From Adhaeribacter aquaticus DSM 16391 (lineage in GTDB: Bacteria; Bacteroidota; Bacteroidia; Cytophagales; Hymenobacteraceae): a stretch of DNA of 64,000 nt. Where the stretch lies: contig NZ_KI421517.1 in NCBI RefSeq assembly GCF_000473365.1, forward strand, positions 248,001 to 312,000, given 5' to 3'. The notes below the pieces were generated by a model. That model was not told where the DNA came from and made no database searches. It saw only the letters and a list, made by a program, of their open reading frames with translations. A program made the translations under genes and the position numbers. Positions 46,767 through 57,182 of this stretch are shown here, in pieces. The first letter of the stretch is position 1; each line of letters starts with the position of its first letter.

Positions 46767-48086
46767 TTATGAAGCCATGGCAATATTATTCTGAGACCGG
46801 CCTTTTAACTTGCCTGATTTCATCATACCATCATAGTGTTTCATTAGTAAATAACTTTCAACTTGGTTAATAGTATCTAAAACAACACCCACCATAATTA
46901 TCAAAGAAGTACCGCCAAAGAAGGCCGAGAATTCTCTTGTTACACCTAAAAGCATAGCAATAGATGGTAGTATAGCAATAACTGCTAAGAATATGGCACC
47001 TGGTAAAGTAATTCTATCTAGAATTCCACCAATAAATTCTGAGGTAGCTAATCCTGGTTTAATACCTGGAATAAAACCACCACTTCTCTTTAAATCATTA
47101 GAAATTTGGTCCGGATTAACACTTATAGCTGTATAGAAATAGGTGAAAACCAAAATCAATAAACCAAACAACAGGTTATATTGCCAACTAGTGTAATCAG
47201 AAAAGGTAGTACCAATATAATTGGCCATATCACTTGTGTCACGCCAAATAGAAGCTATTAAAGAAGGCAAAAACATTAATGATTGAGCAAATATAATAGG
47301 CATAACACCAGCCGCATTAACTTTTAATGGAATGAATTGGCGCTGTCCACTATATTGAGTAGTACCTCCTACTTGTTTAGCATATTGAATAGGAATTCTT
47401 CTAATGGCTTGTGTTAGCATGACTACAGCCATTACCACAAAGTATAGAATAATTAATTCTAAAATAAATATTAAGGCACCATTTAACCTTTTAGATAAGG
47501 CTTCAGCAATAATAGCACCTGGTAACCTGGATGCTATACCTATCATAATTAACATAGATATACCATTGCCAATACCTTTGTCTGTTATTTTCTCCCCTAA
47601 CCACATACAAAATACAGTACCTGCAGTTAAGATAAATATTGAAGAGATGGTAAACCAAAAAGGATCTACTACAATAGCTTCAGCATTTATAGTTTGAATA
47701 AAACCAAATGATTGAGCTGCCGTAATGGCAATAGTTAAAACACGGGTGTATTGGTTAATTTTCTTTCTGCCTGATTCCCCTTCTTTTTGCAATTTCTGAA
47801 AATAAGGAACTGCAATAGTTAAAAGTTGTAAAACAATAGAAGCAGAAATGTATGGCATTATACCTAATGCAAAAATAGAAGCATTACTAAATGCTCCTCC
47901 TAATAAGGTATCTAATAAACCAAAAATCCCTTGCGAGTTAGATTGTAATCGGTTAGGATCTACACCGGGTAAAACAACATAAGAACCTAAACGAAATATA
48001 GCAATAAAGCCTAAGGTATTCAAAATACGAATCCTTAGGTCTTCAATTGCGAAGATGTTCTTAAACGTTGTTATTAACTTCTTCAT
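46767..48086 (-). CDS. secY: SecY translocon subunit
   Basis: SecY, 439 residues, the channel of the Sec system, with ten predicted membrane helices. Visible motifs: LRIRILNTLGFIAIFRLGSYVVLPGVD at the start, and RRIPIQYAKQVGG and FLPLKVNAAGVMP-like (QFIPLKVNAAGVMPIIFAQS) in the middle. It follows rplO by 9 bases. Confidence 0.97.
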   Translation of the reverse strand: MKKLITTFKNIFAIEDLRIRILNTLGFIAIFRLGSYVVLPGVDPNRLQSNSQGIFGLLDTLLGGAFSNASIFALGIMPYISASIVLQLLTIAVPYFQKLQKEGESGRKKINQYTRVLTIAITAAQSFGFIQTINAEAIVVDPFWFTISSIFILTAGTVFCMWLGEKITDKGIGNGISMLIMIGIASRLPGAIIAEALSKRLNGALIFILELIILYFVVMAVVMLTQAIRRIPIQYAKQVGGTTQYSGQRQFIPLKVNAAGVMPIIFAQSLMFLPSLIASIWRDTSDMANYIGTTFSDYTSWQYNLLFGLLILVFTYFYTAISVNPDQISNDLKRSGGFIPGIKPGLATSEFIGGILDRITLPGAIFLAVIAILPSIAMLLGVTREFSAFFGGTSLIIMVGVVLDTINQVESYLLMKHYDGMMKSGKLKGRSQNNIAMAS

Positions 48087-48095
48087 AAAAATAAT

Positions 48096-48542
48096 TTATA
48101 GAGTAATTACTTTTCCTCCAGCTTTTTCTATTGAAGCTATAGCTGATTTAGAAAAGGCATGTGCATGTACTTCAACCTGGCTGGTTAATTCACCTCTGCC
48201 AAGTATCTTTACTCTATTATTTTTAGATATTAAACCGTGAGCTTTTAAGTAATTTAAATCAATAGTTTGAGCATTGTCTTTCTCTACTAAAGATTGTAAA
48301 ACATCTAAATTAACTCCTGTAAATTCAACACGGTTGAAATTTTTGAAACCAAATTTAGGTACACGTCTTTGAAGTGGCATTTGACCACCTTCAAAACCTG
48401 TTTTCTGGCTATAACCAGAACGAGATTTAGCTCCTTTATGACCACGTGTGGAAGTTCCACCACGACCAGAACCTGTTCCTCTACCTATTCTTTTTCTATT
48501 TTTAACAGCTCCTTCAGCAGGCTGTAATGAACTCAGATTCAT
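48096..48542 (-). CDS. rplO: 50S ribosomal protein L15
   Basis: L15 (uL15), 148 residues. The Gly/Arg-rich start (LQPAEGAVKNRKRIGRGTGSGRGGTSTRGHKG) and EGGQMPLQRRVPKFGF are typical; the C-terminal half forms the globular domain (AHAFSKSAIASIEKAGGKV). Confidence 0.97.
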   Translation of the reverse strand: MNLSSLQPAEGAVKNRKRIGRGTGSGRGGTSTRGHKGAKSRSGYSQKTGFEGGQMPLQRRVPKFGFKNFNRVEFTGVNLDVLQSLVEKDNAQTIDLNYLKAHGLISKNNRVKILGRGELTSQVEVHAHAFSKSAIASIEKAGGKVITL

Positions 48543-48547
48543 ATTTA

Positions 48548-48724
48548 CTATTTTTTAACTTCTACCAGATGTTGCACTTTCTGAACCATACCTTTAATCT
48601 GAGGAGTTTCTTCAACTGTAACAGATTTGTTAAGTTTACCCAAACCTAAAGCTTTCATTGTAAGCTTTTGTCTTTCTGGGCGGTCAATAATACTTTTTAC
48701 TTGCTTAATAGTTATCTGTGCCAT
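48548..48724 (-). CDS. rpmD: 50S ribosomal protein L30
   Basis: A short gene (58 residues) between rpsE and rplO. It reads MAQITIKQVKSIIDRPERQK, then LGLGKLNKSV and TPQIKGMVQKVQHLV, the full L30 (uL30) pattern. It starts 6 bases after rpsE ends. Confidence 0.96.
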   Translation of the reverse strand: MAQITIKQVKSIIDRPERQKLTMKALGLGKLNKSVTVEETPQIKGMVQKVQHLVEVKK

Positions 48725-48730
48725 TTCCCC

Positions 48731-49249
48731 TTATCCGTTAAAAACTTTCTGTAAAGAAATTCCTCTTTGTTGTGCAACAGCTAATGGATCTCTCATTTTT
48801 GATAAAGCATCAAAAGTTGCTTTTACCACGTTATGAGGATTGGAAGAACCTTTAGATTTAGCTAAAACGTCTTTAATACCTGCACTTTCAAAAACGGCAC
48901 GCATTGCACCTCCGGCTATTACACCTGTACCGGCAGCAGCTGGTTTTACTAACACAAAACCACCTGAAAATTTGCCTTCAATTGAATGAGGAACTGTATG
49001 ATGGTAAATAGGAACTTTAACTAAGTTCTTTTTAGCATCATCAATACCTTTAGCAATAGCATCTGTTACTTCATTTGCTTTTCCTAAACCGTATCCTACT
49101 GTACCATTTCCATCACCAACTACAACGATAGCAGAAAAACTGAATCTTCTACCACCTTTTACTACTTTAGCTACACGCTTGATTGCCACAACTTTTTCTT
49201 TGAGGTCAATCTCACTCGCTTTTACAACACGTAAGTTATTCTGTGACAT
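48731..49249 (-). CDS. rpsE: 30S ribosomal protein S5
   Basis: S5 (uS5), 172 residues. The N-terminal dsRBD-like domain ([42 protein letters not shown]) and C-terminal domain ([20 protein letters not shown]) are intact. It follows rplR by 3 bases. Confidence 0.97.
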   Translation of the reverse strand: MSQNNLRVVKASEIDLKEKVVAIKRVAKVVKGGRRFSFSAIVVVGDGNGTVGYGLGKANEVTDAIAKGIDDAKKNLVKVPIYHHTVPHSIEGKFSGGFVLVKPAAAGTGVIAGGAMRAVFESAGIKDVLAKSKGSSNPHNVVKATFDALSKMRDPLAVAQQRGISLQKVFNG

Positions 49250-49252
49250 ATA

Positions 49253-49603
49253 TTAAAATTTAAGACCAGCTTCTCTGGCTCCTTCTGCTAATGATTTAAC
49301 GCGACCATGATACAAGTAACCTGAACGGTCAAAAACTACTGACGTAATTCCTTGCTCTTGCGCTTTTGCAGCTAATTCTTTGCCAACCGTAGATGAAGCT
49401 TCCGCTTTACCAGTGCTACCTTCAACAACCTGTGCAGATGATACTGCCACTAATGTTTTGCCAGCTACATCATCAATTAATTGCGCATAAATATTTTTAT
49501 TGCTGCGGAAAACTGATAAACGGGGACGTTCAGCTGTACCAGAAATCTTGCTTCTGATACTCTTTTTAATACGGTTTCTTCTTTCTGATTTATTTACTGC
49601 CAT
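49253..49603 (-). CDS. rplR: 50S ribosomal protein L18
   Basis: L18 (uL18), 116 residues, binds 5S rRNA. Motifs [38 protein letters not shown] and the C-terminal [24 protein letters not shown] are present. Confidence 0.97.
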   Translation of the reverse strand: MAVNKSERRNRIKKSIRSKISGTAERPRLSVFRSNKNIYAQLIDDVAGKTLVAVSSAQVVEGSTGKAEASSTVGKELAAKAQEQGITSVVFDRSGYLYHGRVKSLAEGAREAGLKF

Positions 49604-49611
49604 GACAGTTA

Positions 49612-50166
49612 TTATTTAGAGGCTGTTTTACCAGCTTTTCTTCTGATTTCTTCACCAACAAAACGGATACCTTTACCCTTGTATGGTTCAACTTTCCGTA
49701 ACGACCTAATCTTAGCAGCAATTTGCCCTAAAAGTTGTTTATCGTTACATTCTAAAGTAATTAAAGGAGCTTTACCTTTTTCAGTAACAGCAGTTGCTTT
49801 TACTTCCTGAGGTAAGGCAAGGAAAATATTATGAGAATAACCTAAAGCAAGTTCTAAAGTAGCTCCTGTAACAGTAGCCTTGTAACCTACCCCAACTAAT
49901 TCTAATTGCTCTCTGAATCCTTCACTTACCCCTTTAATCATATTGTTGATTAGAGACCGGTATAAACCGTGCATGGCTTTGTGACGTTTTTGTTCTGTTG
50001 GTCTTTCAACTGATAAAGTGCCATCAACTTGGTTGATAATGATATCTCTATCTACCTGAGTAGATAAAGAACCTTTAGGCCCTTTTACAGTTACTAAATT
50101 TTCCTGGCTTAGGGTAACATCTACGTTAGCCGGCACAGTAATGGGTAATTTTCCTATACGTGACAT
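49612..50166 (-). CDS. rplF: 50S ribosomal protein L6
   Basis: L6 (uL6), 184 residues. [15 protein letters not shown] at the start and two repeated L6 domains; the C-terminal signature [22 protein letters not shown] is complete. Confidence 0.97.
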   Translation of the reverse strand: MSRIGKLPITVPANVDVTLSQENLVTVKGPKGSLSTQVDRDIIINQVDGTLSVERPTEQKRHKAMHGLYRSLINNMIKGVSEGFREQLELVGVGYKATVTGATLELALGYSHNIFLALPQEVKATAVTEKGKAPLITLECNDKQLLGQIAAKIRSLRKVEPYKGKGIRFVGEEIRRKAGKTASK

Positions 50167-50179
50167 AGTTTAAGTTCTC

Positions 50180-50578
50180 TTAATAAACGTAACACAAAAC
50201 TTCACCACCAACATTAAGGGATTTTGCTTCTTTTTCAGTAACAACACCTTTGGAAGTTGAAAGAATAGCAATACCTAAACCATTTAATACCCGTGGTAAA
50301 TTCTCAAAATGAGAGTATTTACGTAAACCAGGTTTGCTTACACGTTCCAGGTTAACAATAGCAGATTGCTTTGTGCTTGGATTATATTTAAGCGCAATCT
50401 TTATGGTACCTTGTACTGATGAGTCATCAAAGCGGTAGCTTTGGATATAACCTTTTTCATGCAGCACACGCGTAATCTCTTTTTTGATTTTACTTGCTGG
50501 AATTTCAACTATGCGGTGATTTGCTTTAATTGCATTTCTTAGCCTAGTTAAATAATCTGCTATTGGATCTGTATTCAT
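50180..50578 (-). CDS. rpsH: 30S ribosomal protein S8
   Basis: S8 (uS8), 132 residues. DPIADYLTRLRNAIKANH starts the protein, and GIAILSTSKGVVTEKEAKSLNVGGEVLCYVY ends it. The upstream 85-base gap has a promoter-like box and hairpin, so it may start its own transcript within the spc cluster. Confidence 0.97.
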   Translation of the reverse strand: MNTDPIADYLTRLRNAIKANHRIVEIPASKIKKEITRVLHEKGYIQSYRFDDSSVQGTIKIALKYNPSTKQSAIVNLERVSKPGLRKYSHFENLPRVLNGLGIAILSTSKGVVTEKEAKSLNVGGEVLCYVY

Positions 50579-50595
50579 TATGAATAAAATTTATT

Positions 50596-50626
50596 GGCTC
50601 CTTTTGTTAAAAGAGCCGCAAAGATA
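50596..50626 (-). promoter_or_regulatory. Promoter-like box and hairpin between rpsN and rpsH
   Basis: On the minus strand tatctttg (50626-50619) is followed within 2 bases by a hairpin, ggctctttt-aac-aaaaggagcc with one bulged C. The -33 element is weak. The arrangement mirrors the one before rplC. Confidence 0.55.
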
Positions 50627-50663
50627 CTAATTATTTTTTTATTTTAATAATCTACAGAAAAAA

Positions 50664-50933
50664 TTACCAACTAGCTTTTGTTACACCTGGTATTTTACCT
50701 GCAGAAGCCAATTCACGGAACGTAACCCGGGAAATGCCGAATTTACGCATATATCCTCTTGGACGACCGTTTATTTTATCGCGGTTATGCAAACGTACCG
50801 GAGAAGCATTCTTCGGTAACTTATCTAAACCATCCCAATCACCAGCTGCTTTTAATGCTTTTCTTTTTTCAGCAAATTTAGCAACAAGTTTTTGTCTTTT
50901 TAATTCTCTAGCTTTAACTGATTCTTTAGCCAT
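50664..50933 (-). CDS. rpsN: 30S ribosomal protein S14
   Basis: S14 (uS14), 89 residues, zinc-free long type. Motifs [53 protein letters not shown] and the final PGVTKASW are intact. It follows rplE by 4 bases. Confidence 0.97.
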   Translation of the reverse strand: MAKESVKARELKRQKLVAKFAEKRKALKAAGDWDGLDKLPKNASPVRLHNRDKINGRPRGYMRKFGISRVTFRELASAGKIPGVTKASW

Positions 50934-50937
50934 TGGT

Positions 50938-51492
50938 CTATTTCTTTATATTCATGAACGGCATACCAAACGCTTTTAATAACTCATAGCTCTCTTCATC
51001 GTTTTGAGCAGTAGTTACAAAAGTAATATCCATTCCTGATATTGCTTTAATTTTATCAATACTGATTTCAGGGAAGATAATTTGTTCCTTCACGCCTAAA
51101 GTATAATTACCACGGCCATCAAATCCTTTATCGCTAACACCTCTGAAGTCACGAACCCGAGGAAGAGCAATAGTTGTTAACCGATCCAGGAATTCATACA
51201 TTTTGTCGCCGCGTAAAGTAACACGAGCTCCAATTGGCATACCTTCTCTTAACTTAAAGTTAGAAACTGAAGTTTTAGCCTTAGTTGCTACTGCTTTCTG
51301 ACCAGCAATAGTAGATAATTCTTCTACTCCTACGTCTACTAATTTCTTATCAGACACAGCACTACCAATACCTTTATTGATGCAGATTTTGGTAATTTTA
51401 GGAACCTGCATGATGCTCTTGTATTGAAAACGCTCCTTTAAAGCAGGAACGATTTCATTTGTATATTTTTCTTTTAATCTAGCAGTTGCCAT
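50938..51492 (-). CDS. rplE: 50S ribosomal protein L5
   Basis: L5 (uL5), 184 residues, binds 5S rRNA and contacts P-site tRNA. Motifs [21 protein letters not shown] and [28 protein letters not shown] are present. Its start overlaps the rplX stop by one base. Confidence 0.97.
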   Translation of the reverse strand: MATARLKEKYTNEIVPALKERFQYKSIMQVPKITKICINKGIGSAVSDKKLVDVGVEELSTIAGQKAVATKAKTSVSNFKLREGMPIGARVTLRGDKMYEFLDRLTTIALPRVRDFRGVSDKGFDGRGNYTLGVKEQIIFPEISIDKIKAISGMDITFVTTAQNDEESYELLKAFGMPFMNIKK

Positions 51493-51827
51493 TATATTAA
51501 ATCTCCTGATTTTTTAGAGTAACGTTGCAGCTTACCATTGTCTCCTAATTTTTTACCTGTACGAACAGCAACACCTGTGGCATCTACTAATTGTACATTG
51601 CTTGCGTTAATTGGAGCTTCTAACTTAGTGATTCCACCATTTGGGTTTTTAGCACTTGGTTTGTTTGCTTTGGAAACAATATTAATTCCTTCCACTACAA
51701 CTTTATTTGTATCAGTCTTCACAGATATGATACGGCCAGTCTTCCCTTTGTCATCACCAGCAATAACTTTAACAGTATCGCCAGTTTTAACATGAAGCTT
51801 ATGTTTTTGTTCAACTTTTGCTTTCAT
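51492..51827 (-). CDS. rplX: 50S ribosomal protein L24
   Basis: L24 (uL24), 111 residues. KOW motif ([21 protein letters not shown]) at residues about 16-37, then the family's [18 protein letters not shown]. Early assembly protein of the large subunit. Confidence 0.97.
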   Translation of the reverse strand: MKAKVEQKHKLHVKTGDTVKVIAGDDKGKTGRIISVKTDTNKVVVEGINIVSKANKPSAKNPNGGITKLEAPINASNVQLVDATGVAVRTGKKLGDNGKLQRYSKKSGDLI

Positions 51828-51828
51828 T

Positions 51829-52197
51829 CTATAATACTTCAGGAGCTAATGATACGATTTTCATAAATTGTTTTTCACGTAATTCACGTGCAACTGGTCC
51901 GAAGATACGAGTACCTCTAGGCTCATCGTTGTTGTTTAATAAAACAGCAGCGTTATCGTCAAAACGAATATAAGAACCATCTTTGCGACGAATTTCTTTT
52001 TTAGTTCTAACTACTACTGCTTTTGAAACAGCGCCTTTTTTTACGTTGCCAGAGGATAAAGCTGATTTTACAGTTACTACGATTTTATCACCGATAGAAG
52101 CGTATTTTTTGCCTGTACCACCCAATACCCGGATAACCAAAACTTCTTTGGCTCCACTGTTATCTGCTACAGATAATCTTGATTCCTGCTGTACCAT
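51829..52197 (-). CDS. rplN: 50S ribosomal protein L14
   Basis: L14 (uL14), 122 residues. [27 protein letters not shown] and [38 protein letters not shown] are diagnostic. It abuts rpsQ by 1 base. Confidence 0.97.
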   Translation of the reverse strand: MVQQESRLSVADNSGAKEVLVIRVLGGTGKKYASIGDKIVVTVKSALSSGNVKKGAVSKAVVVRTKKEIRRKDGSYIRFDDNAAVLLNNNDEPRGTRIFGPVARELREKQFMKIVSLAPEVL

Positions 52198-52198
52198 A

Positions 52199-52456
52199 TT
52201 ATTTCGCTCTTTCTATTATTTCGACTAAACGCCAGTTCTTTGTTTTGCTCAATGGACGAGTTTCCATAATACGAACAACATCACCGATGCCACATTCGTT
52301 CTTTTCGTCGTGAGCCATAAATTTATTAGACTTAGTTAAGAACTTACCATATATAGGGTGTTTAGTTCTGCTTTCGACTAATACGGTAATAGATTTGTCC
52401 ATTTTATTGCTGACAACCTTACCGGTTCTTTCTTTTCTTAGATTTCTATCTTCCAT
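52199..52456 (-). CDS. rpsQ: 30S ribosomal protein S17
   Basis: S17 (uS17), 85 residues. [23 protein letters not shown] and [25 protein letters not shown] fit the family. It follows rpmC by 8 bases. Confidence 0.97.
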   Translation of the reverse strand: MEDRNLRKERTGKVVSNKMDKSITVLVESRTKHPIYGKFLTKSNKFMAHDEKNECGIGDVVRIMETRPLSKTKNWRLVEIIERAK

Positions 52457-52464
52457 TGTAATTG

Positions 52465-52668
52465 TTATTTAGAAGTTGCCTCTAATTCACGTTTTCTTAA
52501 TTCAGTTCTAAGACGCGCAATCAATTTACGTGATTGATTAATTCTTAAAGGGTTTTCTAATGGAGAAATAGAATGCGCAAATCTTAGCGTTTGGCCATTT
52601 GTTACTTCTGCATTAACGCGCTCTTTCAACTCTTCCAGTGACAGAGCTTGGATTTCTGAATATTTCAT
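52465..52668 (-). CDS. rpmC: 50S ribosomal protein L29
   Basis: L29 (uL29), 67 residues, two helices: [18 protein letters not shown], then [23 protein letters not shown]. It lies 2 bases after rplP. Confidence 0.96.
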   Translation of the reverse strand: MKYSEIQALSLEELKERVNAEVTNGQTLRFAHSISPLENPLRINQSRKLIARLRTELRKRELEATSK

Positions 52669-52670
52669 AA

Positions 52671-53093
52671 CTATTTCTCTACGTAATCTCTACGTACTAC
52701 AAATTTTGTTTTTACTGGAAGCTTTTGTGCCGCCAATCTTAAAGATTCTTGGGCAGTTTCTAATGGAACACCATCAGATTCAAATAAAATCGTTCCTGGT
52801 TTTACTACTGCTACCCAATACTCTGGGGAACCTTTACCTTTACCCATCCGAACTTCAGCTGGCTTTTTAGTAATAGGTTTATCTGGGAATATCCGGATCC
52901 AAACCTGACCTTCACGTTTCATAGCACGGGTCATGGCAATACGAGCAGCTTCAATTTGACGGCTGGTAATCCAGGAAGCTTCCAATGATTTTATAGCAAA
53001 TGATCCGAAGGAGATAGAGCTACCACGATGGGCTAACCCTTTAACTCTACCCTTCTGCATTTTTCTATATACGGTCCTTTTCGGCTGTAACAT
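52671..53093 (-). CDS. rplP: 50S ribosomal protein L16
   Basis: L16 (uL16), 140 residues. [24 protein letters not shown] and the [35 protein letters not shown] block are complete, including the loop region that contacts A-site tRNA. Confidence 0.97.
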   Translation of the reverse strand: MLQPKRTVYRKMQKGRVKGLAHRGSSISFGSFAIKSLEASWITSRQIEAARIAMTRAMKREGQVWIRIFPDKPITKKPAEVRMGKGKGSPEYWVAVVKPGTILFESDGVPLETAQESLRLAAQKLPVKTKFVVRRDYVEK

Positions 53094-53125
53094 CTTCTAT
53101 ATCTATTTTGATATTGTCTTATAAA

Positions 53126-53971
53126 TTATCTTCTGCCGCCACGGTTTCCGCCGCCGCCAGAGTTATTGTTCCGGCGTGGTCCGCCATTGTTATCTTTCCG
53201 GTCTTTAGAACCGAATTCACCACCAGCTCTACGGCCACCACGGTCACCACCACGATCATTCCGGTTATCACCACGTGATCCACGCTCGTTACCACCTTGT
53301 GCATTAGCAGGCTTAGCTGGTTCCTGGTTAGGTGATAAGTCTTTTTTACCAAAAACTTCACCTTTGAAGATCCACACTTTAATACCTAATTTGCCATATA
53401 CAGTCTGTGCTTCTGATAAAGCATAATCAATATCAGCACGTAAAGTATGCAATGGAGTTCTACCTTCTTTATAGTGTTCAGTACGGGCCATTTCAGCACC
53501 ACCTAACCGACCAGAAACTTGAACCTTGATACCTTCAGCACCTACACGTAAAGCAGCTTGAATAGCTTGCTTCATGGCACGGCGGAAAGAAATACGAGCC
53601 TGTAATTGTTGAGCGATAGATTCTCCAACTAGTTTAGCATCTAATTCTGGACGCTTAATTTCGTAGATGTTTATTTGAACATCTTTGCTGGTGATTTTCT
53701 TTAACTCTTCTTTAATTTTATCTACTTCCTGACCACCTTTACCAATTACCACGCCCGGACGAGCAGTGTTGATTGTAATGGTTATCCGCTTAAGTGTTCT
53801 TTCAATAATAATTCTTGAAATTCCGCCTTTAGGAATACGAGCTAGTATATATTTTCTAATTTTCTCATCTTCGATGAGTTTGTCAGCGAAATCTTTTCCT
53901 CCATACCAATTAGAATCCCATCCTTTGATGATTCCTAATCTTAAACCTACTGGATTAACTTTTTGTCCCAT
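53126..53971 (-). CDS. rpsC: 30S ribosomal protein S3 with an RGG-rich C-terminal tail
   Basis: S3 (uS3), 281 residues. Residues 1-210 are the normal protein: [23 protein letters not shown] domain loop VIGKGGQEV (75-83) and the C-terminal domain with [31 protein letters not shown]. Residues 214-281 form an unusual tail rich in Gly, Arg, Asn and Asp, with RGG/RGD-type motifs and repeated GG. The tail is probably disordered and RNA-binding; this is inference. Confidence 0.96.
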   Translation of the reverse strand: MGQKVNPVGLRLGIIKGWDSNWYGGKDFADKLIEDEKIRKYILARIPKGGISRIIIERTLKRITITINTARPGVVIGKGGQEVDKIKEELKKITSKDVQINIYEIKRPELDAKLVGESIAQQLQARISFRRAMKQAIQAALRVGAEGIKVQVSGRLGGAEMARTEHYKEGRTPLHTLRADIDYALSEAQTVYGKLGIKVWIFKGEVFGKKDLSPNQEPAKPANAQGGNERGSRGDNRNDRGGDRGGRRAGGEFGSKDRKDNNGGPRRNNNSGGGGNRGGRR

Positions 53972-53980
53972 TATTACAAA

Positions 53981-54367
53981 CTATTTCGCTTTATTTGACT
54001 TTTTAGAAACATTGATCTCTTCCTCTGTGCGGCTGTCAATTACAAGCGTTACATGATTTGATCTTTTACGGATACGGTGACCTCTTCCTTGTGGAGCAGG
54101 ACGAAGACGCTTTAACATTTTGCCTTCATCAACTCTAATTTCTTTTATATACAAGTTAGATTCTTCTATTCTCGCATCCTCATTTTTCTGTTGCCAGTTA
54201 GATAAAGCTGATAATAAAAGCTTTTCTATTTTTTCTGCACCAGCGTTAGCTTCAAACTTTAATAAACCTAAAGCTTTGTTAACACTCTGGCCTCTTACCA
54301 AACCTGCCACTAAACGCATTTTGCGAGGAGAGGTAGGTACATTTTTTAATTTAGCTACTGCTTCCAT
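53981..54367 (-). CDS. rplV: 50S ribosomal protein L22
   Basis: L22 (uL22), 128 residues, lines the exit tunnel. [33 protein letters not shown] and the hairpin region [28 protein letters not shown] are complete. Confidence 0.97.
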   Translation of the reverse strand: MEAVAKLKNVPTSPRKMRLVAGLVRGQSVNKALGLLKFEANAGAEKIEKLLLSALSNWQQKNEDARIEESNLYIKEIRVDEGKMLKRLRPAPQGRGHRIRKRSNHVTLVIDSRTEEEINVSKKSNKAK

Positions 54368-54369
54368 GA

Positions 54370-54648
54370 TTATCTCTTACCTTTATCTTTTTTAGCAATA
54401 TGGCCTCTAAAGTTTCTTGTTGGAGCGAATTCTCCTAATTTGTGACCTACCATATTTTCTGTAACATAAACTGGAATAAATTTATTTCCATTGTGTACAG
54501 CAAATGTATGGCCTACAAAGTCAGGAGAAATCATGGAACGACGTGACCAAGTCTTTATAACAGCTTTTTTACCGCTGTCATCCATTGCAGTTACTTTCTT
54601 TTCGAGCCTGAAGTCAATATATGGCCCTTTTTTTAATGATCTTCCCAT
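54370..54648 (-). CDS. rpsS: 30S ribosomal protein S19
   Basis: S19 (uS19), 92 residues. [19 protein letters not shown] and [33 protein letters not shown] match the family. It overlaps rplB by one base. Confidence 0.97.
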   Translation of the reverse strand: MGRSLKKGPYIDFRLEKKVTAMDDSGKKAVIKTWSRRSMISPDFVGHTFAVHNGNKFIPVYVTENMVGHKLGEFAPTRNFRGHIAKKDKGKR

Positions 54649-55472
54649 TATTTTTTACCTCTATTAACAATCAGGTTCTCTGAATATTTATTTTTATTTC
54701 TGGTTTTCTTACCTTTTGCAAATAAACCTTTACGAGATCTAGGTTGACCTCCTGAAGATTTACCTTCACCACCACCCATAGGGTGATCTACTGGGTTCAT
54801 AGCTACACCTCTTACACGTGGACGGATACCTAACCAGCGGCTTCTACCAGCCTTGCCTAAGTTAACGTTCATATGATCAGAGTTTGAAACTGTACCTATG
54901 GTCGCCATACAAGTAACCAAAACCATTCTCATTTCCCCTGAAGGTAATTTTAGAGTCGCATATTTACTCTCACGTGCCACTAACTGGGCATAAGTACCTG
55001 CGCTTCTGGCAAGGGTACCACCATTACCTGGCATTAATTCAATATTGTGAACAATAGTTCCCAAAGGTATATTAGAAAGAGGTAAACAATTTCCAACCTC
55101 TGGCGCTACGTCTGGTCCGGAAACCACAACCTGGTCTACTTTTAAACCGGTTGGAGCTAAAATATAGCTCTTTTCACCATCAGCATAAAATAATAATGCG
55201 ATACGTGCTGTTCTGTTTGGATCGTACTCTATTGCTTTAACAGTAGCAGGTACACCAAACTTAGTTCTTTTGAAGTCAATGATCCGGTATCTTTTCTTAT
55301 GGCCACCACCTACATAGCGCATGGTCATTTTACCATCATTGTTTCTACCACCAGATTTTTTGATAGGTGCCAACAAAGACTTTTCAGGAGCCTTAGCCGT
55401 AACTTCATCAAATTGCGGGGCTATTCTGAATCTTTGACCTGGTGTTGTTGGTCTTAGTTTTTTTAATGCCAT
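54648..55472 (-). CDS. rplB: 50S ribosomal protein L2
   Basis: L2 (uL2), 274 residues, needed for subunit joining and peptidyl-transferase assembly. Motifs [47 protein letters not shown] and the conserved His region [13 protein letters not shown] are intact. Confidence 0.97.
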   Translation of the reverse strand: MALKKLRPTTPGQRFRIAPQFDEVTAKAPEKSLLAPIKKSGGRNNDGKMTMRYVGGGHKKRYRIIDFKRTKFGVPATVKAIEYDPNRTARIALLFYADGEKSYILAPTGLKVDQVVVSGPDVAPEVGNCLPLSNIPLGTIVHNIELMPGNGGTLARSAGTYAQLVARESKYATLKLPSGEMRMVLVTCMATIGTVSNSDHMNVNLGKAGRSRWLGIRPRVRGVAMNPVDHPMGGGEGKSSGGQPRSRKGLFAKGKKTRNKNKYSENLIVNRGKK

Positions 55473-55484
55473 TTTTATTTATAA

Positions 55485-55772
55485 TTAAATGCCGCTATAA
55501 AAATCAATTACTTCACCTGCTTTCAGGCTCACAATTGCTTTTTTAACTAATGGTTTACGACCACTAACTACACCGGCTTTTGTATTTTTAACCTTTAACT
55601 TTCCTTGGGTGCGCATTGTAGAAACTTTCTCAACTGTAACGCCATACAGTTTTTCTACAGCTTTTTTTATCTCTACCTTATTAGCATTTTTATCTACTTC
55701 AAAGGCATATTTACCTACCTCATTCTGGGAAGTAAATTTTTCTGTTACGATAGGTCTTTTTAAAACTTGCAT
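55485..55772 (-). CDS. rplW: 50S ribosomal protein L23
   Basis: L23 (uL23), 95 residues, at the tunnel exit and binding trigger factor and SRP. LKRPIVTEKFTSQNEVGKYAFEVDKNANKVEIKKAVEKLYGVTVEKV is characteristic. It overlaps rplD by one base. Confidence 0.97.
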   Translation of the reverse strand: MQVLKRPIVTEKFTSQNEVGKYAFEVDKNANKVEIKKAVEKLYGVTVEKVSTMRTQGKLKVKNTKAGVVSGRKPLVKKAIVSLKAGEVIDFYSGI

Positions 55773-56404
55773 TATTCTGCGCTGTAAAGTTGTTCTAAAG
55801 TTTTTAACGAATCTTCAGTAAGCAGTAAAGTGTCTGCATTTAAAAGATCGTAAGTATTTAAGTTAGCTGCTTCAGCCACTTTTACTTTTTGCAAGTTCCG
55901 GCTAGATAAATATACTTTTTCATCTTTCTGAGCCGTAACAATTAAAGTTTTGCGTTCAGCAACCTTCAAGTTAGTTAGGATACCTGCAAAAGCACTTGTT
56001 TTTGGTGCTTCAATAGTAAAAGCATCCACTAAAGCTACTTTATTGTTTCTTGCTAAGGTTGAAAGAGCAGATAAACGAGCTATGTTCTTTAACTTTTTAT
56101 TAAGTTTAAAGCTATAATTTCTTGGTCTTGGACCAAATACACGCCCACCACCAATAAACACTGGCGATTTCATGCTACCTGCACGAGCGCCACCTGTTCC
56201 TTTTTGCTTTTTCAGCTTTTTTGTTGTACCAGAAACCTCGTTACGTTCCTTGGATTTATGAGTACCTTGGCGTTGATTTGCCAGATACTGTTTTACATCC
56301 AGATACATAGCATGCGTATTTGGTTCAATACCAAATACCGCATCCGAAAGAGTTACCTTTCTACCTGTATCCTGTCCTGTGCTATTTAATACAGAAAGCT
56401 CCAT
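55772..56404 (-). CDS. rplD: 50S ribosomal protein L4
   Basis: L4 (uL4), 210 residues. The conserved loop with KLKKQKGTGGARAGSMKSPVFIGGGRVFGPRPRNYSFKLNKK is complete. In some bacteria L4 represses its own operon; here the candidate control region is upstream of rplC. Confidence 0.97.
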   Translation of the reverse strand: MELSVLNSTGQDTGRKVTLSDAVFGIEPNTHAMYLDVKQYLANQRQGTHKSKERNEVSGTTKKLKKQKGTGGARAGSMKSPVFIGGGRVFGPRPRNYSFKLNKKLKNIARLSALSTLARNNKVALVDAFTIEAPKTSAFAGILTNLKVAERKTLIVTAQKDEKVYLSSRNLQKVKVAEAANLNTYDLLNADTLLLTEDSLKTLEQLYSAE

Positions 56405-56405
56405 T

Positions 56406-57023
56406 TTATTTCTCTAAAACTACAAATGAATTTTTGGCACCTGGAACGGAACCACTAACAAGAATTAAATTTTTATCGGCAATAACACGTAGTACTCTTA
56501 AATTTTGTACTTTAACTCTGTCATTACCCATACGACCCGCCATACGCATACCTTTGAATACGCGAGAAGGCCAAGAACAAGCTCCAATTGAACCTGGGTG
56601 TCTTGCTCTGTTGTGCTGACCGTGGGTTTGGCCACCAACACCACTAAAGTTATATCTTTTTACAACTCCCTGAAAACCTTTACCTTTAGATGTACCTACT
56701 ACATCCAAAAATTCACCTTCTTCAAAAAGATCTGCCTTGATTGTATCACCTAAGTTGAAATCTTCCGCATCTGTTCTGAATTCAACAACTTTTACCTTAG
56801 GTGTTGCGTTTGCTTTTTTAAAGTGACCAAGTTCAGCTTTGTTTGCTAATTTCTCTTTTTTGTCACCATAGCCCAATTGAACAGCCTTATAGCCATCTAC
56901 TTCAATTGTTTTCACTTGTGTTACCACACACGGACCTGCCTCAATAAGCGTAGCGGCTACGCTTTTTCCGTCAGGTGTGAAGAGGCTTGTCATTCCGATT
57001 TTTCTACCGATTATTCCAGGCAT
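56406..57023 (-). CDS. rplC: 50S ribosomal protein L3
   Basis: L3 (uL3), 205 residues. [30 protein letters not shown] and the [39 protein letters not shown] loop are intact. It begins a transcription unit, with its own promoter 58-90 bases upstream and a terminator separating it from rpsJ. Confidence 0.97.
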   Translation of the reverse strand: MPGIIGRKIGMTSLFTPDGKSVAATLIEAGPCVVTQVKTIEVDGYKAVQLGYGDKKEKLANKAELGHFKKANATPKVKVVEFRTDAEDFNLGDTIKADLFEEGEFLDVVGTSKGKGFQGVVKRYNFSGVGGQTHGQHNRARHPGSIGACSWPSRVFKGMRMAGRMGNDRVKVQNLRVLRVIADKNLILVSGSVPGAKNSFVVLEK

Positions 57024-57054
57024 TCTACTTTCTGATTATTTCTATCTAATAAAC

Positions 57055-57075
57055 GATTACTTCCCTTCTCTAAGG
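57055..57075 (-). promoter_or_regulatory. Hairpin at the predicted 5' end of the rplC transcript
   Basis: Minus-strand tccctt-agag-aaggga, directly after the -7 box. A 6-bp stem placed at the very 5' end of the RNA could stabilise it or serve a regulator. Confidence 0.45.
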
Positions 57076-57080
57076 GAGTG

Positions 57081-57113
57081 CAAAGATACTACTTTTATTT
57101 TTCTTTTTACAAA
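57081..57113 (-). promoter_or_regulatory. Promoter of the rplC-rplQ ribosomal cluster
   Basis: On the minus strand TTTG (57113-57110), a 21-base spacer, then tatctttg (57088-57081). A strong match to the phylum's promoter pattern. The start would be near 57075. Confidence 0.78.
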
Positions 57114-57142
57114 CTGTTTGTAAATTATTTTGTATTAATAAG

Positions 57143-57182
57143 ATAAAAAAAGAACCGACATAAATGCCGGTTCTTTTTTTAT
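57143..57182. terminator. Terminator between rpsJ and rplC
   Basis: 15-bp perfect stem (57143-57157 and 57168-57182): seven A/T pairs plus agaaccg/cggttct, with a 10-base loop. It lies 15 bases after the rpsJ stop. Confidence 0.9.
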
